From a virus: DNA of 25,974 nucleotides. The position numbers and the translations under genes were made by a program. The notes below the pieces were generated by a model. It saw nothing but the letters and a program-made list of their open reading frames with translations. It was not told where the DNA came from and searched no databases. The stretch spans positions 1-25,974 of the IMG/VR virus record IMGVR_UViG_3300019751_000010; one strand, written 5' to 3'. Shown piece after piece: positions 6,822 to 13,240 of this stretch. Numbering within the stretch: the first letter of the stretch is position 1; every line of letters starts with the position of its first letter.

Positions 6822-7500
6822 AGAATTGAACGCTTGTATTTTCCTCATTCCATTGTGCAATTGTCTCTTTTAATGGTCTCACCCAATTGTCACGATGTTC
6901 GATAAAGACCTGAGGCTCGTGGTTGTCTACCGCAATGATAGTTACCAACTGAGTGATAGGCATACCTGTACGTTCTTCCCACATAATTGAGTATGCAGAT
7001 TCTTGCATGAAGTACTGTTTGATCATAGAAGGAAACTTCTTCTTACGAGAAGTTTTGAAATCTATGATGCTGAGGGCACCATCAAACTCAGCAACACAAT
7101 CCACCCGACCAGCCACACCAAGGTGATTGGAATATAGTGGAGCCTCTTGTGCAAATACTGTCCCAATACGATTATCGAGAATATCACGAACATCATTAAA
7201 AGACTGAATAATATCAGGGGTATATCCATCAGAGTAATCCTCTTTGTTATCAATATACTTTTCAATAATCTCATGAACCTTCGTACCACGAGTTGAAGCA
7301 ACACGAGAAATTCTATTCGCTTCTTCCTCACCTACACGTTTACGCCAGGCGGCAATACCGTCCCGACTTAGAATTGACAGACATGTAGTGATTGAAGGAA
7401 GATCAATGCCTTCTGGGGTATGGTACTTACGACCTTCCTCAGTAGTCACTGCTTGCATTTCAGTTAGTTCCACCTGTTGGTGGTCAAATATTTTTCTCAT
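6817..7500 (-). CDS. PD-(D/E)XK exonuclease, RecB/Cas4 type
   Basis: A 227-residue nuclease. Motifs in order are G72-TKVHEIIE (His76 and Glu of the first helix), G131-RVDCVAEFD with D134, SIIDFKTSRK with D147-x-K149, and a Q-x-x-x-Q-x-S-A-Y helix near 162-170, the pattern of RecB-family nuclease domains (PDDEXK_1 type). Such phage enzymes degrade or trim DNA ends in recombination or host DNA breakdown. There is no helicase domain and no Cys cluster, so it lacks the iron-sulfur site of Cas4 itself. The start ATG 7500 overlaps the preceding stop (ATGA). It is the last gene of the early-looking module starting at the promoter near 9300; its own stop overlaps the late promoter. Confidence 0.9.
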   Translation of the reverse strand: MRKIFDHQQVELTEMQAVTTEEGRKYHTPEGIDLPSITTCLSILSRDGIAAWRKRVGEEEANRISRVASTRGTKVHEIIEKYIDNKEDYSDGYTPDIIQSFNDVRDILDNRIGTVFAQEAPLYSNHLGVAGRVDCVAEFDGALSIIDFKTSRKKKFPSMIKQYFMQESAYSIMWEERTGMPITQLVTIIAVDNHEPQVFIEHRDNWVRPLKETIAQWNEENTSVQFL

Positions 7501-7766
7501 AAAAATTCCCGTATGAATGCGGTTCCCAATAACAAAGTCATTGACGCATTTAAAATAATCAATGCACGATCATTCCACATGATCGATACCCATAACCATA
7601 GTATTGTACCAATAGTACCTATGGACAAATCAAACGCACGCCACTCTGGGCCTGCATTACGAAAAACAACAGACGTTAAGATTGCCACAGTAGCCGCCCA
7701 CTTCAAATACCAGTCAAAGTTATCTGGATACCAATTCCTATCGGGTGTTTGTTTTGTTAGTTTCAT
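7497..7766 (-). CDS. Small integral membrane protein
   Basis: An 89-residue protein with two to three predicted membrane helices: about 23-36 (WYLKWAATVAILTSVVF), 48-65 (LSIGTIGTILWLWVSIMW) and 68-86 (ALIILNASMTLLLGTAF). The loop between helices two and three carries N-D-R-A, and the N-terminus is polar. I recall similar short phage membrane proteins (DUF6552-like) with the W-K/N-D-R-A-L feature, without known role. It is translationally coupled at both ends by ATGA overlaps. Holin or superinfection-exclusion roles are possible in principle but nothing here, such as an adjacent endolysin, supports one. Confidence 0.8.
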   Translation of the reverse strand: MKLTKQTPDRNWYPDNFDWYLKWAATVAILTSVVFRNAGPEWRAFDLSIGTIGTILWLWVSIMWNDRALIILNASMTLLLGTAFIREFL

Positions 7767-8050
7767 AAATCCAATTCTAATTGATGACTGTTATTAATCA
7801 TCTCATTCAGTTTGCGGTTAGCGTACTCAGCCGCATCTTCCAATGCTTGAACAAAACGTTGTGCATCTACCGCTGTCCGTGGTGTAATTATACCACCAAG
7901 TAGGGTATGTGCGTCAAGTTCTTTATCAATTAAAGTTTCATATGACTCTTCGATTTCGACAACAGCATCAGCTGTTCCAAAGAACACCGTAGTCTGAATT
8001 CCATTAGCAGTCAACCATGAACCAGCGTCTATTGTTATATTACCTACCAT
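7763..8050 (-). CDS. Small soluble phage protein, unknown
   Basis: A 95-residue acidic protein. The first half is strand-rich (MVGNITIDAGSWL, TTVFFGTADAVVEI), the second is helical (FVQALEDAAEYANRKLNEMI). No motif is recognised. It starts at ATG 8050 inside the end of the metallopeptidase gene (11-base overlap) with GGAG about ten bases upstream, and its stop overlaps the next ATG. Part of the early module. Nothing suggests a specific partner. Confidence 0.75.
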   Translation of the reverse strand: MVGNITIDAGSWLTANGIQTTVFFGTADAVVEIEESYETLIDKELDAHTLLGGIITPRTAVDAQRFVQALEDAAEYANRKLNEMINNSHQLELDL

Positions 8051-8678
8051 TTCTTAAATTCTCCATTCTTGCCTTGGAGGCTTTCCACTGTTCAAACCCC
8101 ATAGGTTTACGAGCTTCTCCGAAAGCGAGTTTACGTTTTTTGAATTCCGCCTTCAACACCTTCTTACAATCGGAACCTAAAAATGTACCAACCATTTGAA
8201 GTAGAGTTTTACGGAACGACCTTCCGTGGTGCATATACCCAAGACAATGAGTTAACTCATGAATCAAAGTGTATGCATCGAATCCACAGTAACTATCTAG
8301 GGTGACGGTATATCCGTTAGTGTGACCAGCAGTACCACGTCCGGATGAACGTGCCTTCTGAATCACCTTCGGAGTCGAAGCAAAGATGCGAGTCACATCC
8401 CCGTCGATAGACTGAGACCAGAGTTTCTGCCAAGTCTTAGACTTGTAAATCTTCTTGGCGAACTTCTCCGCCTCTTTGATATCCTTGAATTGAGGAATCG
8501 GTTTGAAGGCAGTACCCGACTGCCTTTGCATGGCCCATTCCGCTTCGTAACACTTTGAACGTTCAGAGTCCTTAGTCCCGAAAGAACCTTTGTTCTGAGA
8601 AGCCTTCTGTTTCTTCAGGTAAGCTTTGTAACCGGACACAAACTCACCATTGAACTTTTCGACTTGAGCACTAGGCAT
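8040..8678 (-). CDS. SprT-like zinc metallopeptidase
   Basis: A 212-residue protein whose C-terminal half has the zinc-binding H140-ELTH144 followed by x6-H151-G-x-x-F, the arrangement of the SprT family (HExxH … HGxxF). H140 and H144 plus H151 would bind zinc and E141 would be catalytic. The N-terminal 90 residues are basic and helical. SprT-like proteases in cells cleave proteins crosslinked or bound to DNA; the phage target is unknown. A C-terminal zinc-ribbon seen in cellular SprT proteins is absent; the end is a basic tail (EFKKRKLAFGEARKP). The start ATG overlaps the stop of the preceding gene by eight bases. Confidence 0.85.
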   Translation of the reverse strand: MPSAQVEKFNGEFVSGYKAYLKKQKASQNKGSFGTKDSERSKCYEAEWAMQRQSGTAFKPIPQFKDIKEAEKFAKKIYKSKTWQKLWSQSIDGDVTRIFASTPKVIQKARSSGRGTAGHTNGYTVTLDSYCGFDAYTLIHELTHCLGYMHHGRSFRKTLLQMVGTFLGSDCKKVLKAEFKKRKLAFGEARKPMGFEQWKASKARMENLRNGR

Positions 8679-8949
8679 TCTTCAGAATCTCCTCAATGTA
8701 TTCGTATCTGACCCTCTCTCTATCGATAGAGTCTCCACCACCCCAAGTGTAGTTGCCGAATCCTTGTTTGTGGATACCGTCCTTGTGGACTTCGACCTTC
8801 TTGAGGTATTCAAAGATTGCCTTCTCGACAATGGCGACAGTCAGACCTTCGGTAGGATAGATGCCGTCATAGGCGTAGAAAGACAAAATGTAATTCCTGA
8901 ACTCGACAAATTTAGGATTGTTTCTCAATGCAATGCAATTAGTAATCAT
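8671..8949 (-). CDS. Small phage protein, unknown
   Basis: A 92-residue protein starting MITNCIALRN at ATG 8949; a TTG six bases upstream in frame is a worse start because AGGAG lies exactly six bases before the ATG. Predicted mostly helical, with a C-terminal W-G-G-G-D-S-I-D-R-E-R-V-R segment that I have seen in other phage hypothetical proteins. No catalytic motif can be named. Sits in the early module between two other small genes and the metallopeptidase. Confidence 0.75.
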   Translation of the reverse strand: MITNCIALRNNPKFVEFRNYILSFYAYDGIYPTEGLTVAIVEKAIFEYLKKVEVHKDGIHKQGFGNYTWGGGDSIDRERVRYEYIEEILKNA

Positions 8950-8958
8950 AACCAACTC

Positions 8959-9258
8959 CTATTTCAAGTACAGTGGGCCAGTCCACTGAACAACATAATC
9001 TTCGAACAAGTTCCCTCTAGGGGCGTTAAGAGCGGGAGCATTCCAGCTTGCAGCCTTAAGAATGTCACCTTTCTTGAACTTAGGATTCGCAAGGTTGATA
9101 AAACCCCATGCGCTACCACCACTCAAGATTTTGATGTACTTCTTACCGATCTTGTAGTCAAGACCCTCAGCGTACCTCTCTTCCATTTCGGGTCTAAAAC
9201 CCATCCTTTTGTAATCGGCGATGCACGCTTCAAACAACTTTTTGATTTCATTTTCCAT
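8959..9258 (-). CDS. Small conserved phage protein, unknown
   Basis: A 99-residue protein, first gene downstream of the near-consensus promoter at 9289-9317, with ribosome binding site GAGAGG six bases before ATG 9258. The C-terminal half (SAWGFIN, KGDILKAASWNAPALN, PRGN, then VVQWTGPLYL) is a pattern widespread in phage hypothetical proteins. The conserved Trp, Gly and Pro residues suggest a compact beta fold. Its position directly behind a strong promoter implies early expression. Function is not known to me. Confidence 0.8.
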   Translation of the reverse strand: MENEIKKLFEACIADYKRMGFRPEMEERYAEGLDYKIGKKYIKILSGGSAWGFINLANPKFKKGDILKAASWNAPALNAPRGNLFEDYVVQWTGPLYLK

Positions 9259-9288
9259 AATTTACCTCTCTCATCAATTTACTGTACC

Positions 9289-9317
9289 AGTATAACCTAT
9301 TCTTGTTATAATGGCAA
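9289..9317 (-). promoter_or_regulatory. Sigma70-like promoter with AACGCTTG box
   Basis: On the minus strand TTGCCA (9317-9312) is followed after 17 bases by TATACT (9294-9289), close to the sigma70 consensus. The -35 is embedded in GAAAAAACGCTTGCCA, a block shared with the promoters at 9544-9571 and 11413-11442. It would initiate near 9282 and drive the genes from 9258 to 6817. Confidence 0.75.
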
Positions 9318-9336
9318 GCGTTTTTTCAAACTTTTT

Positions 9337-9513
9337 TTAACAAAAACAATACTGAGGAACCTTAAATTCTTCCTCAAACATACCAACTTCATCGAAACCG
9401 TACAGGACATAACCGTCCATAGGGTCACCACCTTTCTCGTAAACCACTAAGTCCGCACCAGCTCGGGGGCGTTCAGGGATCACACCATTTATGTCAAAGT
9501 CAACGTGTTTCAT
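9337..9513 (-). CDS. 58-residue acidic phage protein
   Basis: A short protein starting MKHVDFDING at ATG 9513. An in-frame ATG at 9531 is rejected because it would lie within a few bases of the predicted transcription start, whereas AAGGA lies six bases before 9513. It is acidic, ends in Y-C-F-C, and shows alternating strands (LVVYEKG, YVLYGF). It forms a single-gene unit with its own promoter upstream (9544-9571) and another promoter directly downstream, a layout typical of small early host-takeover genes. No function is recognised. Confidence 0.7.
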   Translation of the reverse strand: MKHVDFDINGVIPERPRAGADLVVYEKGGDPMDGYVLYGFDEVGMFEEEFKVPQYCFC

Positions 9514-9543
9514 ATCAATTCCTTTTCTCATTTTTCAGACTAT

Positions 9544-9571
9544 ATTTTAACACATCCACAGCTCGTTGCAA
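9544..9571 (-). promoter_or_regulatory. Sigma70-like promoter with AACGCTTG box
   Basis: On the minus strand TTGCAA (9571-9566), then 16 bases, then TAAAAT (9549-9544). Preceded by CAAAAAACGC, giving the same AAAACGCTTG block as the promoters at 9289 and 11413. It lies about 30 bases before the start of the 58-residue gene. Weaker match at -10 than the other two. Confidence 0.6.
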
Positions 9572-9635
9572 GCGTTTTTTGAAAAAAAGATGAGGTTTTT
9601 TAGAATATTTTGTTATAAGGATATAACTGGAGCGT

Positions 9636-9674
9636 CTAATTAGATGCCTAAGTGTTAGTTGGGCATCTAATTAG
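9636..9674 (-). terminator. 13-bp perfect hairpin after the NMNAT-like gene
   Basis: CTAATTAGATGCC (9636-9648) and GGCATCTAATTAG (9662-9674) are exact reverse complements around a 13-base loop. The structure begins 17 bases after the stop of the NMNAT-like gene, in a 177-base gap between operons. On the minus strand no T-run follows directly, so it may protect the 3' end or act as a weak or factor-dependent terminator rather than a classical intrinsic one. Each arm also holds the 8-base palindrome CTAATTAG. Confidence 0.55.
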
Positions 9675-9690
9675 CAACCTTAGAGGTGAA

Positions 9691-10047
9691 CTACTGAGTC
9701 ATATTTTCTCTAATTTTTGTAGCGGAAATTGACTCTATTTCATCTCCTAAGAACTCCTGTTCAATCGTATACCCCACATCTCGACCATAGGTAATATGGG
9801 TGATGTTAGGTACTGCGATAACTGTGAAGTGAAGGTCTACCTCGTAACCATCCTCAGCGAGTGCTGAGATGATCTGAGTCTTTCTCTCTTCGACAGTGAA
9901 CGGGTTCTTTGCATCGACTTCCGTGTCTCTCAGAAGAATTGCTACCTGACCAGTTTTGGCAAGTGCTCTTTCAAAAAGAGCGGTATGTCCTTGGTGCCAG
10001 GGTTGAAATCTTCCAAGCATTTGCGTAGTTGGCTTAAATCTATCCAT
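9691..10047 (-). CDS. NMN-adenylyltransferase-like nucleotidyltransferase (short)
   Basis: A 118-residue protein. G12-RFQPWHQGH21 carries the HxGH motif (H18, H21) and I107-SATKIRE the ISxTxxR motif of the NMNAT/NadM family, so both ATP-binding signatures are present in a protein shorter than the usual 160-180 residues. NadM-type enzymes join NMN and ATP to NAD; in phages related proteins are thought to serve NAD salvage, but here the substrate is unproven. The start ATG 10047 has AAGGA seven bases upstream and lies inside the preceding kinase gene, giving a 106-base out-of-frame overlap that covers the HxGH motif. In some phages I recall kinase and nucleotidyltransferase parts being fused. 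Second enzyme of this fold in the window (see 1613-3106). Confidence 0.85.
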   Translation of the reverse strand: MDRFKPTTQMLGRFQPWHQGHTALFERALAKTGQVAILLRDTEVDAKNPFTVEERKTQIISALAEDGYEVDLHFTVIAVPNITHITYGRDVGYTIEQEFLGDEIESISATKIRENMTQ

Positions 10048-10391
10048 TCAGTTATCCTTATATTATAATCGCTAGGTTCTTGAAATGCCTTATTGGTATC
10101 CTCAAACCTACCTTCCTTTATTGTGTCCATCCAGATCATGAAATCACAAGGGAAGTTCCTTTGGAAAACATCTTTAGGACAAACGAAATCACAAATACCA
10201 AATCCCACTTCTGCCAAGTATCCGGCCATACGATGAAATTGTCGTTCTCTCCCTTCAGGGGTGAAGTCCCAATCATCATTGGCTTGTCGGATACTGTCAG
10301 CATTGAAATGCGGTATCATGAAATGGTAGGACAACTCCCTTGCGAGAGTTGTCTTTCCAGAGCCGGGCAAACCCATTATCAATATTTTCAT
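9942..10391 (-). CDS. APS-kinase-like P-loop kinase
   Basis: A 149-residue P-loop kinase starting at ATG 10391 with AAGGAG upstream. Walker A is G7-LPGSGKTT15; the FNADSIRQ segment (about 29-36), the R-x-R-Q-F-H-R-M helix and the D-F-V-C-P-K-D-V-F strand fit the adenylylsulfate kinase (CysC) family, which phosphorylates adenylyl-sulfate or, in broader relatives, other small substrates or polynucleotide ends. The last 35 residues (after RITEW) overlap the start of the NMNAT-like gene in another frame. Phage-encoded CysC-like kinases are often of uncertain substrate. It is the second gene of the unit that starts with the DUF932 protein. Confidence 0.85.
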   Translation of the reverse strand: MKILIMGLPGSGKTTLARELSYHFMIPHFNADSIRQANDDWDFTPEGRERQFHRMAGYLAEVGFGICDFVCPKDVFQRNFPCDFMIWMDTIKEGRFEDTNKAFQEPSDYNIRITEWIDLSQLRKCLEDFNPGTKDIPLFLKEHLPKLVR

Positions 10392-10399
10392 ATTGCTCC

Positions 10400-11356
10400 T
10401 TACGCTGCAGTCGCAAACTCTACTGCCTTGTTGACAGCTTTTTCTTTACGACTTTGGTTAGAACCGAACCAAGCGGAAGCTAAACGGGTATCCGCAGAAC
10501 GTCCCATCTTGTGATCGGTCAAGTAGGTAACACTGTTAAGTGCTTGCCACCATGTACCTTCACCGAACTGAGCGCCGGGTTGTGTCTCAAGGAATGAGTA
10601 CGCAGCCTGACCGTTAGTGGTGAGGTCTTTGAAGTCCTGAACGGTTACTTCTTTCTTACCTTGGTAGGTACGTGGGAAGACTTCGTTGTAGTAGTTGATC
10701 AAAGATTCAACTGTGAACTTCTTAGTTGAGAGGAATTCAGCCATCTCTTTGTACTTCGCAAACTTCTCGTGTGCGATGCCAAGGGCTTCTTTTACCTTCT
10801 CAGGGTTGAACTCTGAACGGTGGTTCAACTTGCAAGAGTTTGCAACTTGTTGTCCCAACGATAGTGTCAGAGTATTGTTACACACAACACGAATCGGAGT
10901 GAATCGAACATCGATTGACTTACCATACATGTGTGGGTTTGAGAACAAGAGGTATGAATCAACTTGGTCACCACCAAGGATGTCAAAGGACTCCTTGATC
11001 TTCGCAAGTGCCCAGACCATCTGTCCACCTTTTAAGGAACCAGCGGTGTGCATTTCCATGTCACCAGCAGCACAGTACTCTGCAAAGAAGTCGAATGCTT
11101 CCTCGTTTTGTACAGGGTTCCAGTTTGCACCAACTTGAGTCAGAACCTTGTTATCCGAGGATCGGACAAGGGCTTCTACACCTGTTGGAATTTCTTGATC
11201 ACCTACTCGTGCGTAGGTAGGGATTTTCTCGACAGACCAGTCGAGTCCCGCTTTCTCCATCATTTGACGGGGTGCGAGATCATTTGAGACAGCAACACCC
11301 AGACCATGCCAAGGGACAGCTCCGGCGTATGCCATTGTTTCTACTTCATGTGCCAT
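10400..11356 (-). CDS. DUF932 phage/plasmid protein (TIGR03299-like)
   Basis: A 318-residue soluble protein. The N-terminus MAHEVETMAYAGAVPWHGLG, the DVRFTPIRVVCNNTL segment (about 150-164) and a C-terminal part with LNSVTYLTDHKMGR are diagnostic of DUF932 proteins (TIGR03299), common on phages and plasmids and of unresolved function. Length is normal for the family. It is the first gene after a strong promoter (11413-11442), with a GGAG site nine bases before ATG 11356 and a small hairpin in the leader, so it is probably made early and in quantity. No catalytic residues are agreed for the family. Confidence 0.9.
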   Translation of the reverse strand: MAHEVETMAYAGAVPWHGLGVAVSNDLAPRQMMEKAGLDWSVEKIPTYARVGDQEIPTGVEALVRSSDNKVLTQVGANWNPVQNEEAFDFFAEYCAAGDMEMHTAGSLKGGQMVWALAKIKESFDILGGDQVDSYLLFSNPHMYGKSIDVRFTPIRVVCNNTLTLSLGQQVANSCKLNHRSEFNPEKVKEALGIAHEKFAKYKEMAEFLSTKKFTVESLINYYNEVFPRTYQGKKEVTVQDFKDLTTNGQAAYSFLETQPGAQFGEGTWWQALNSVTYLTDHKMGRSADTRLASAWFGSNQSRKEKAVNKAVEFATAA

Positions 11357-11383
11357 AATATATTTCTCCGTAGTTAAGGCGTT

Positions 11384-11400
11384 TGGGGAACCTCTCCCCA
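11384..11400 (-). promoter_or_regulatory. Leader hairpin of the DUF932 gene
   Basis: TGGGGA (11384-11389) and TCCCCA (11395-11400) form a perfect 6-bp, GC-rich stem with a 5-base loop. With transcription predicted to start near 11405, the hairpin would sit at the very 5' end of the message. Such 5' stems can stabilise mRNA. No T-run follows, so it is not a terminator. Confidence 0.45.
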
Positions 11401-11412
11401 GACAACATACGT

Positions 11413-11442
11413 ATTATCTCATAATAGAAACAAGTTTGTCAA
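11413..11442 (-). promoter_or_regulatory. Strong sigma70-like promoter with AACGCTTG box
   Basis: On the minus strand a perfect TTGACA (11442-11437) is followed after 18 bases by GATAAT (11418-11413). The -35 overlaps GAAAACGCTTGACA, shared with the promoters at 9289 and 9544. It is in a 104-base gap and points at the DUF932 gene. Confidence 0.75.
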
Positions 11443-11460
11443 GCGTTTTCTTCAATTAAT

Positions 11461-11646
11461 TTAAAGTTTTTTTCTACGGACTAGTTCGTTCTTGATCTTC
11501 TGTCGTAGTTTAGGGGTGGTGTTGGATTTATCCAACGCTTCAACCAACTCCGGAGTAGGAGTAGATTTCATGTACTTGTGCACTACGGTGACCTTTCCGG
11601 TCTCCCTATTGCGTAATGACTGTGATTTTCCGAATTTTACTGGCAT
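11461..11646 (-). CDS. Small basic conserved phage protein
   Basis: A 61-residue basic protein, MPVKFGKSQSLRNRETGKVTVVHKY then a helical part ending in NELVRRKKL. I recognise very similar small proteins in T4-like cyanophages, where they are conserved but unnamed. The layout (two strands, then two helices) and charge would fit nucleic-acid binding. It follows the preceding gene by four bases and is the last gene of the unit that begins at the late-type promoter near 15585; the promoter for the DUF932 gene begins right after its stop. Confidence 0.8.
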   Translation of the reverse strand: MPVKFGKSQSLRNRETGKVTVVHKYMKSTPTPELVEALDKSNTTPKLRQKIKNELVRRKKL

Positions 11647-11650
11647 CTTA

Positions 11651-11908
11651 TTATACGAATTTTGCTAGGGTCTCAACAACCTTCACTAGTTTTTGTTTCA
11701 TCTGAGTGATCTCTGCTTCTTCCCAGATCAGTTCTGTGGTGCGAATATCACCAAGTAGTTCGATGTACTCTTCTTCTGTCAGTTCACCTTCACGTCTAGC
11801 ATGGACTATATCGATGATGACTTCTCCCAGTCTACTGGCTTCCCAGTCTTCATCTTCGTTGTCAATAACTTCTTGAAGAATCCTTTCTTCTTCGGTATAA
11901 CTAGTCAT
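11651..11908 (-). CDS. Small acidic helical phage protein
   Basis: An 85-residue, strongly acidic, helical protein beginning MTSYTEEERILQ. I use ATG 11908, which overlaps the preceding TGA (TGATG) and has GGAG nine bases upstream, instead of a TTG one codon earlier. No motif recognised. It follows the secreted cassette but itself has no signal peptide, so it marks the end of the exported block. Confidence 0.7.
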   Translation of the reverse strand: MTSYTEEERILQEVIDNEDEDWEASRLGEVIIDIVHARREGELTEEEYIELLGDIRTTELIWEEAEITQMKQKLVKVVETLAKFV

Positions 11909-12294
11909 CAATCATATCTCCTCATAACCGTTAACGCAATTGCTTCTGCTTGTTGTTGCAACACACCTTGTTTCAAGGCACAGTATCTTTGCGATACAGT
12001 TTCCTTCTCATACATGGGGTCTAGGGTTAGAGACATCTTATCCAATAGGTATTCAATGTCACTAGTACCTTTAGTTTCTACATAAGTACTTAACCAACCA
12101 TGCTTCTTATAGATGTCATCTATCATGTGTTTGATCAACACGGGATCAAGATCACAATCTAGATACATGATTGCCCATCTCAAATCAGTTACACCAGCTG
12201 CCTCATTGTCATCCCACTTGGATGGCAACAAACTACAACCAGTAATCAGCATCCCCAACAGGGTAGCTGTAATTATACCATTAAATCTTTTCAC
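11908..12294 (-). CDS. Predicted phage lipoprotein
   Basis: A 128-residue protein. Starting at GTG 12294, which has GAGG six bases upstream, gives MKRFNGIITATLLGMLITGCS, a classic lipoprotein signal with lipobox I17-T-G-C20; an in-frame TTG 12 bases earlier is less good. The residue after Cys is Ser, so sorting to the outer membrane is expected. The mature part is about 108 residues and helical, with two more Cys. Small phage lipoproteins next to a membrane coiled-coil protein can be outer and inner spanins of lysis, but the mature protein is not proline-rich and no endolysin is present, so spanin function is only one possibility. Confidence 0.75.
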   Translation of the reverse strand: MKRFNGIITATLLGMLITGCSLLPSKWDDNEAAGVTDLRWAIMYLDCDLDPVLIKHMIDDIYKKHGWLSTYVETKGTSDIEYLLDKMSLTLDPMYEKETVSQRYCALKQGVLQQQAEAIALTVMRRYD

Positions 12295-12302
12295 TGTCAA
12301 CC

Positions 12303-12782
12303 TCAATCTGATAAAGGATTATCTAAAGCTTTCTGCAATTTATCATCTAGTTTTTCTTCTAGTTCTTCGATCTCTTTTCGCAGTTTAGCATATGCTTGAT
12401 CGTAATCATCGGATAACTTATCTCGACGATTCTCAAATCTTTCTTCTGCATTATCTATAGTATCCCTAACTTCTACTTCTACGGAACGAAGTTTATCTTC
12501 CATACGATCTACACTCTTTTCAATAGCAAGTAAATCGTCACGAAGACCCGATTTAATATCACGGGTGTAATCAATTGCATCGTCAAGTTTGGATATGGTT
12601 AGTTCATTTTCTGCTCGGATAGCGTCCACGTCGATGTTTTGGACAATCTCTCTCATGTCCATGTAGTCCTTATAGAACTCAAAACCAGCCCACGATGCTC
12701 CACCCAGTGTAGACAGTGCGGTAAGTAAGATTGCCATCTTACCCCCAGTAAACTTCATTCCCGCAAATTCTACCTCTGCCAT
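12303..12782 (-). CDS. Membrane-anchored coiled-coil protein
   Basis: A 159-residue protein with a membrane segment at about 14-35 (GKMAILLTALSTLGGASWAGF) followed by roughly 110 residues of highly charged heptad-like coiled coil (MEDKLRSVEVEVRD, LRKEIEELEEKLDDKL). No cleavable signal is evident because the segment is preceded by an acidic N-terminus (MAEVEFAG). It likely sits in the inner membrane with the coiled coil on one side. It is adjacent to the lipoprotein gene with an eight-base gap, so the pair could span the periplasm. Inner-spanin-like or scaffold role are alternatives; neither is proven. Confidence 0.75.
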   Translation of the reverse strand: MAEVEFAGMKFTGGKMAILLTALSTLGGASWAGFEFYKDYMDMREIVQNIDVDAIRAENELTISKLDDAIDYTRDIKSGLRDDLLAIEKSVDRMEDKLRSVEVEVRDTIDNAEERFENRRDKLSDDYDQAYAKLRKEIEELEEKLDDKLQKALDNPLSD

Positions 12783-12784
12783 TC

Positions 12785-13240
12785 TTACTCCTCAAATTTT
12801 AGTTTACGTAGGTTGACAATCTCTTGTTGCAACCTCATAACTTCTAATCTCTTTTTTTCCAATTCTAATTTGTATAGTGCGTTACAGTTCAACCTTTCTT
12901 TAGGTGCACCGATTGGCACTGTGATCCTTGCGTATACACCAACGTTACGCATAAAGTCATCATTGTAAGGTAATACCGTTCTATTCGGGTCAACAAAACT
13001 GCCGTTCCCTATCCTGTATTGATCCCACGGATCATTTTGATCCATGATACCGACAACACCAAACTCTAAGTTCGTGGATGAACCGATAGCTGCTGAACAC
13101 TCAACGTCACCCGCTCTCACCCTGTCAGATTGAAAACTTTGTGGTGACTGTGGTATTGCCAAATTCAAAGAACCGGACTGTGCGTTAGCTGATCCTGCCC
13201 AGAAACTTATTACCAAACCAAATAATAATATCAATCTCAT
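12785..13240 (-). CDS. Secreted protein with C-terminal coiled coil
   Basis: A 151-residue exported protein. I start at ATG 13240 (ATGA overlap with the preceding stop), which gives the clean signal peptide MRLILLFGLVISFWAGSANA and cleavage before Q; an upstream ATG at 13255 would put an acidic residue in front. The mature part is Ser/Asn/Gly-rich and strand-like (GDVECSAAIG, NLEFGVVGI, VGVYARITVPIG) with two Cys, and the last 35 residues (LYKLELEKKRLEVMRLQQEI) form a helix with heptad pattern. The family is not recognised. The alternation of strands recalls outer-membrane or extracellular proteins. Confidence 0.75.
   Translation of the reverse strand: MRLILLFGLVISFWAGSANAQSGSLNLAIPQSPQSFQSDRVRAGDVECSAAIGSSTNLEFGVVGIMDQNDPWDQYRIGNGSFVDPNRTVLPYNDDFMRNVGVYARITVPIGAPKERLNCNALYKLELEKKRLEVMRLQQEIVNLRKLKFEE

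Noticed and set aside
8764-9450. Plus-strand open frame of 228 codons
   Set aside because: It spans two minus-strand genes and the promoter at 9289-9317, with no motif; a shadow.
9942-10060. Programmed frameshift joining the kinase and NMNAT-like genes
   Set aside because: A -1 shift would be needed, but no slippery heptamer or stimulatory stem is visible, a TGA stands just before the ATG in the second frame, and the second gene has its own strong ribosome site. Overlapping genes explain it.
11908-12782. Spanin pair (lipoprotein plus membrane coiled coil)
   Set aside because: Architecture is suggestive, but there is no endolysin or holin beside it and the lipoprotein is larger and not proline-rich; left as an alternative only.
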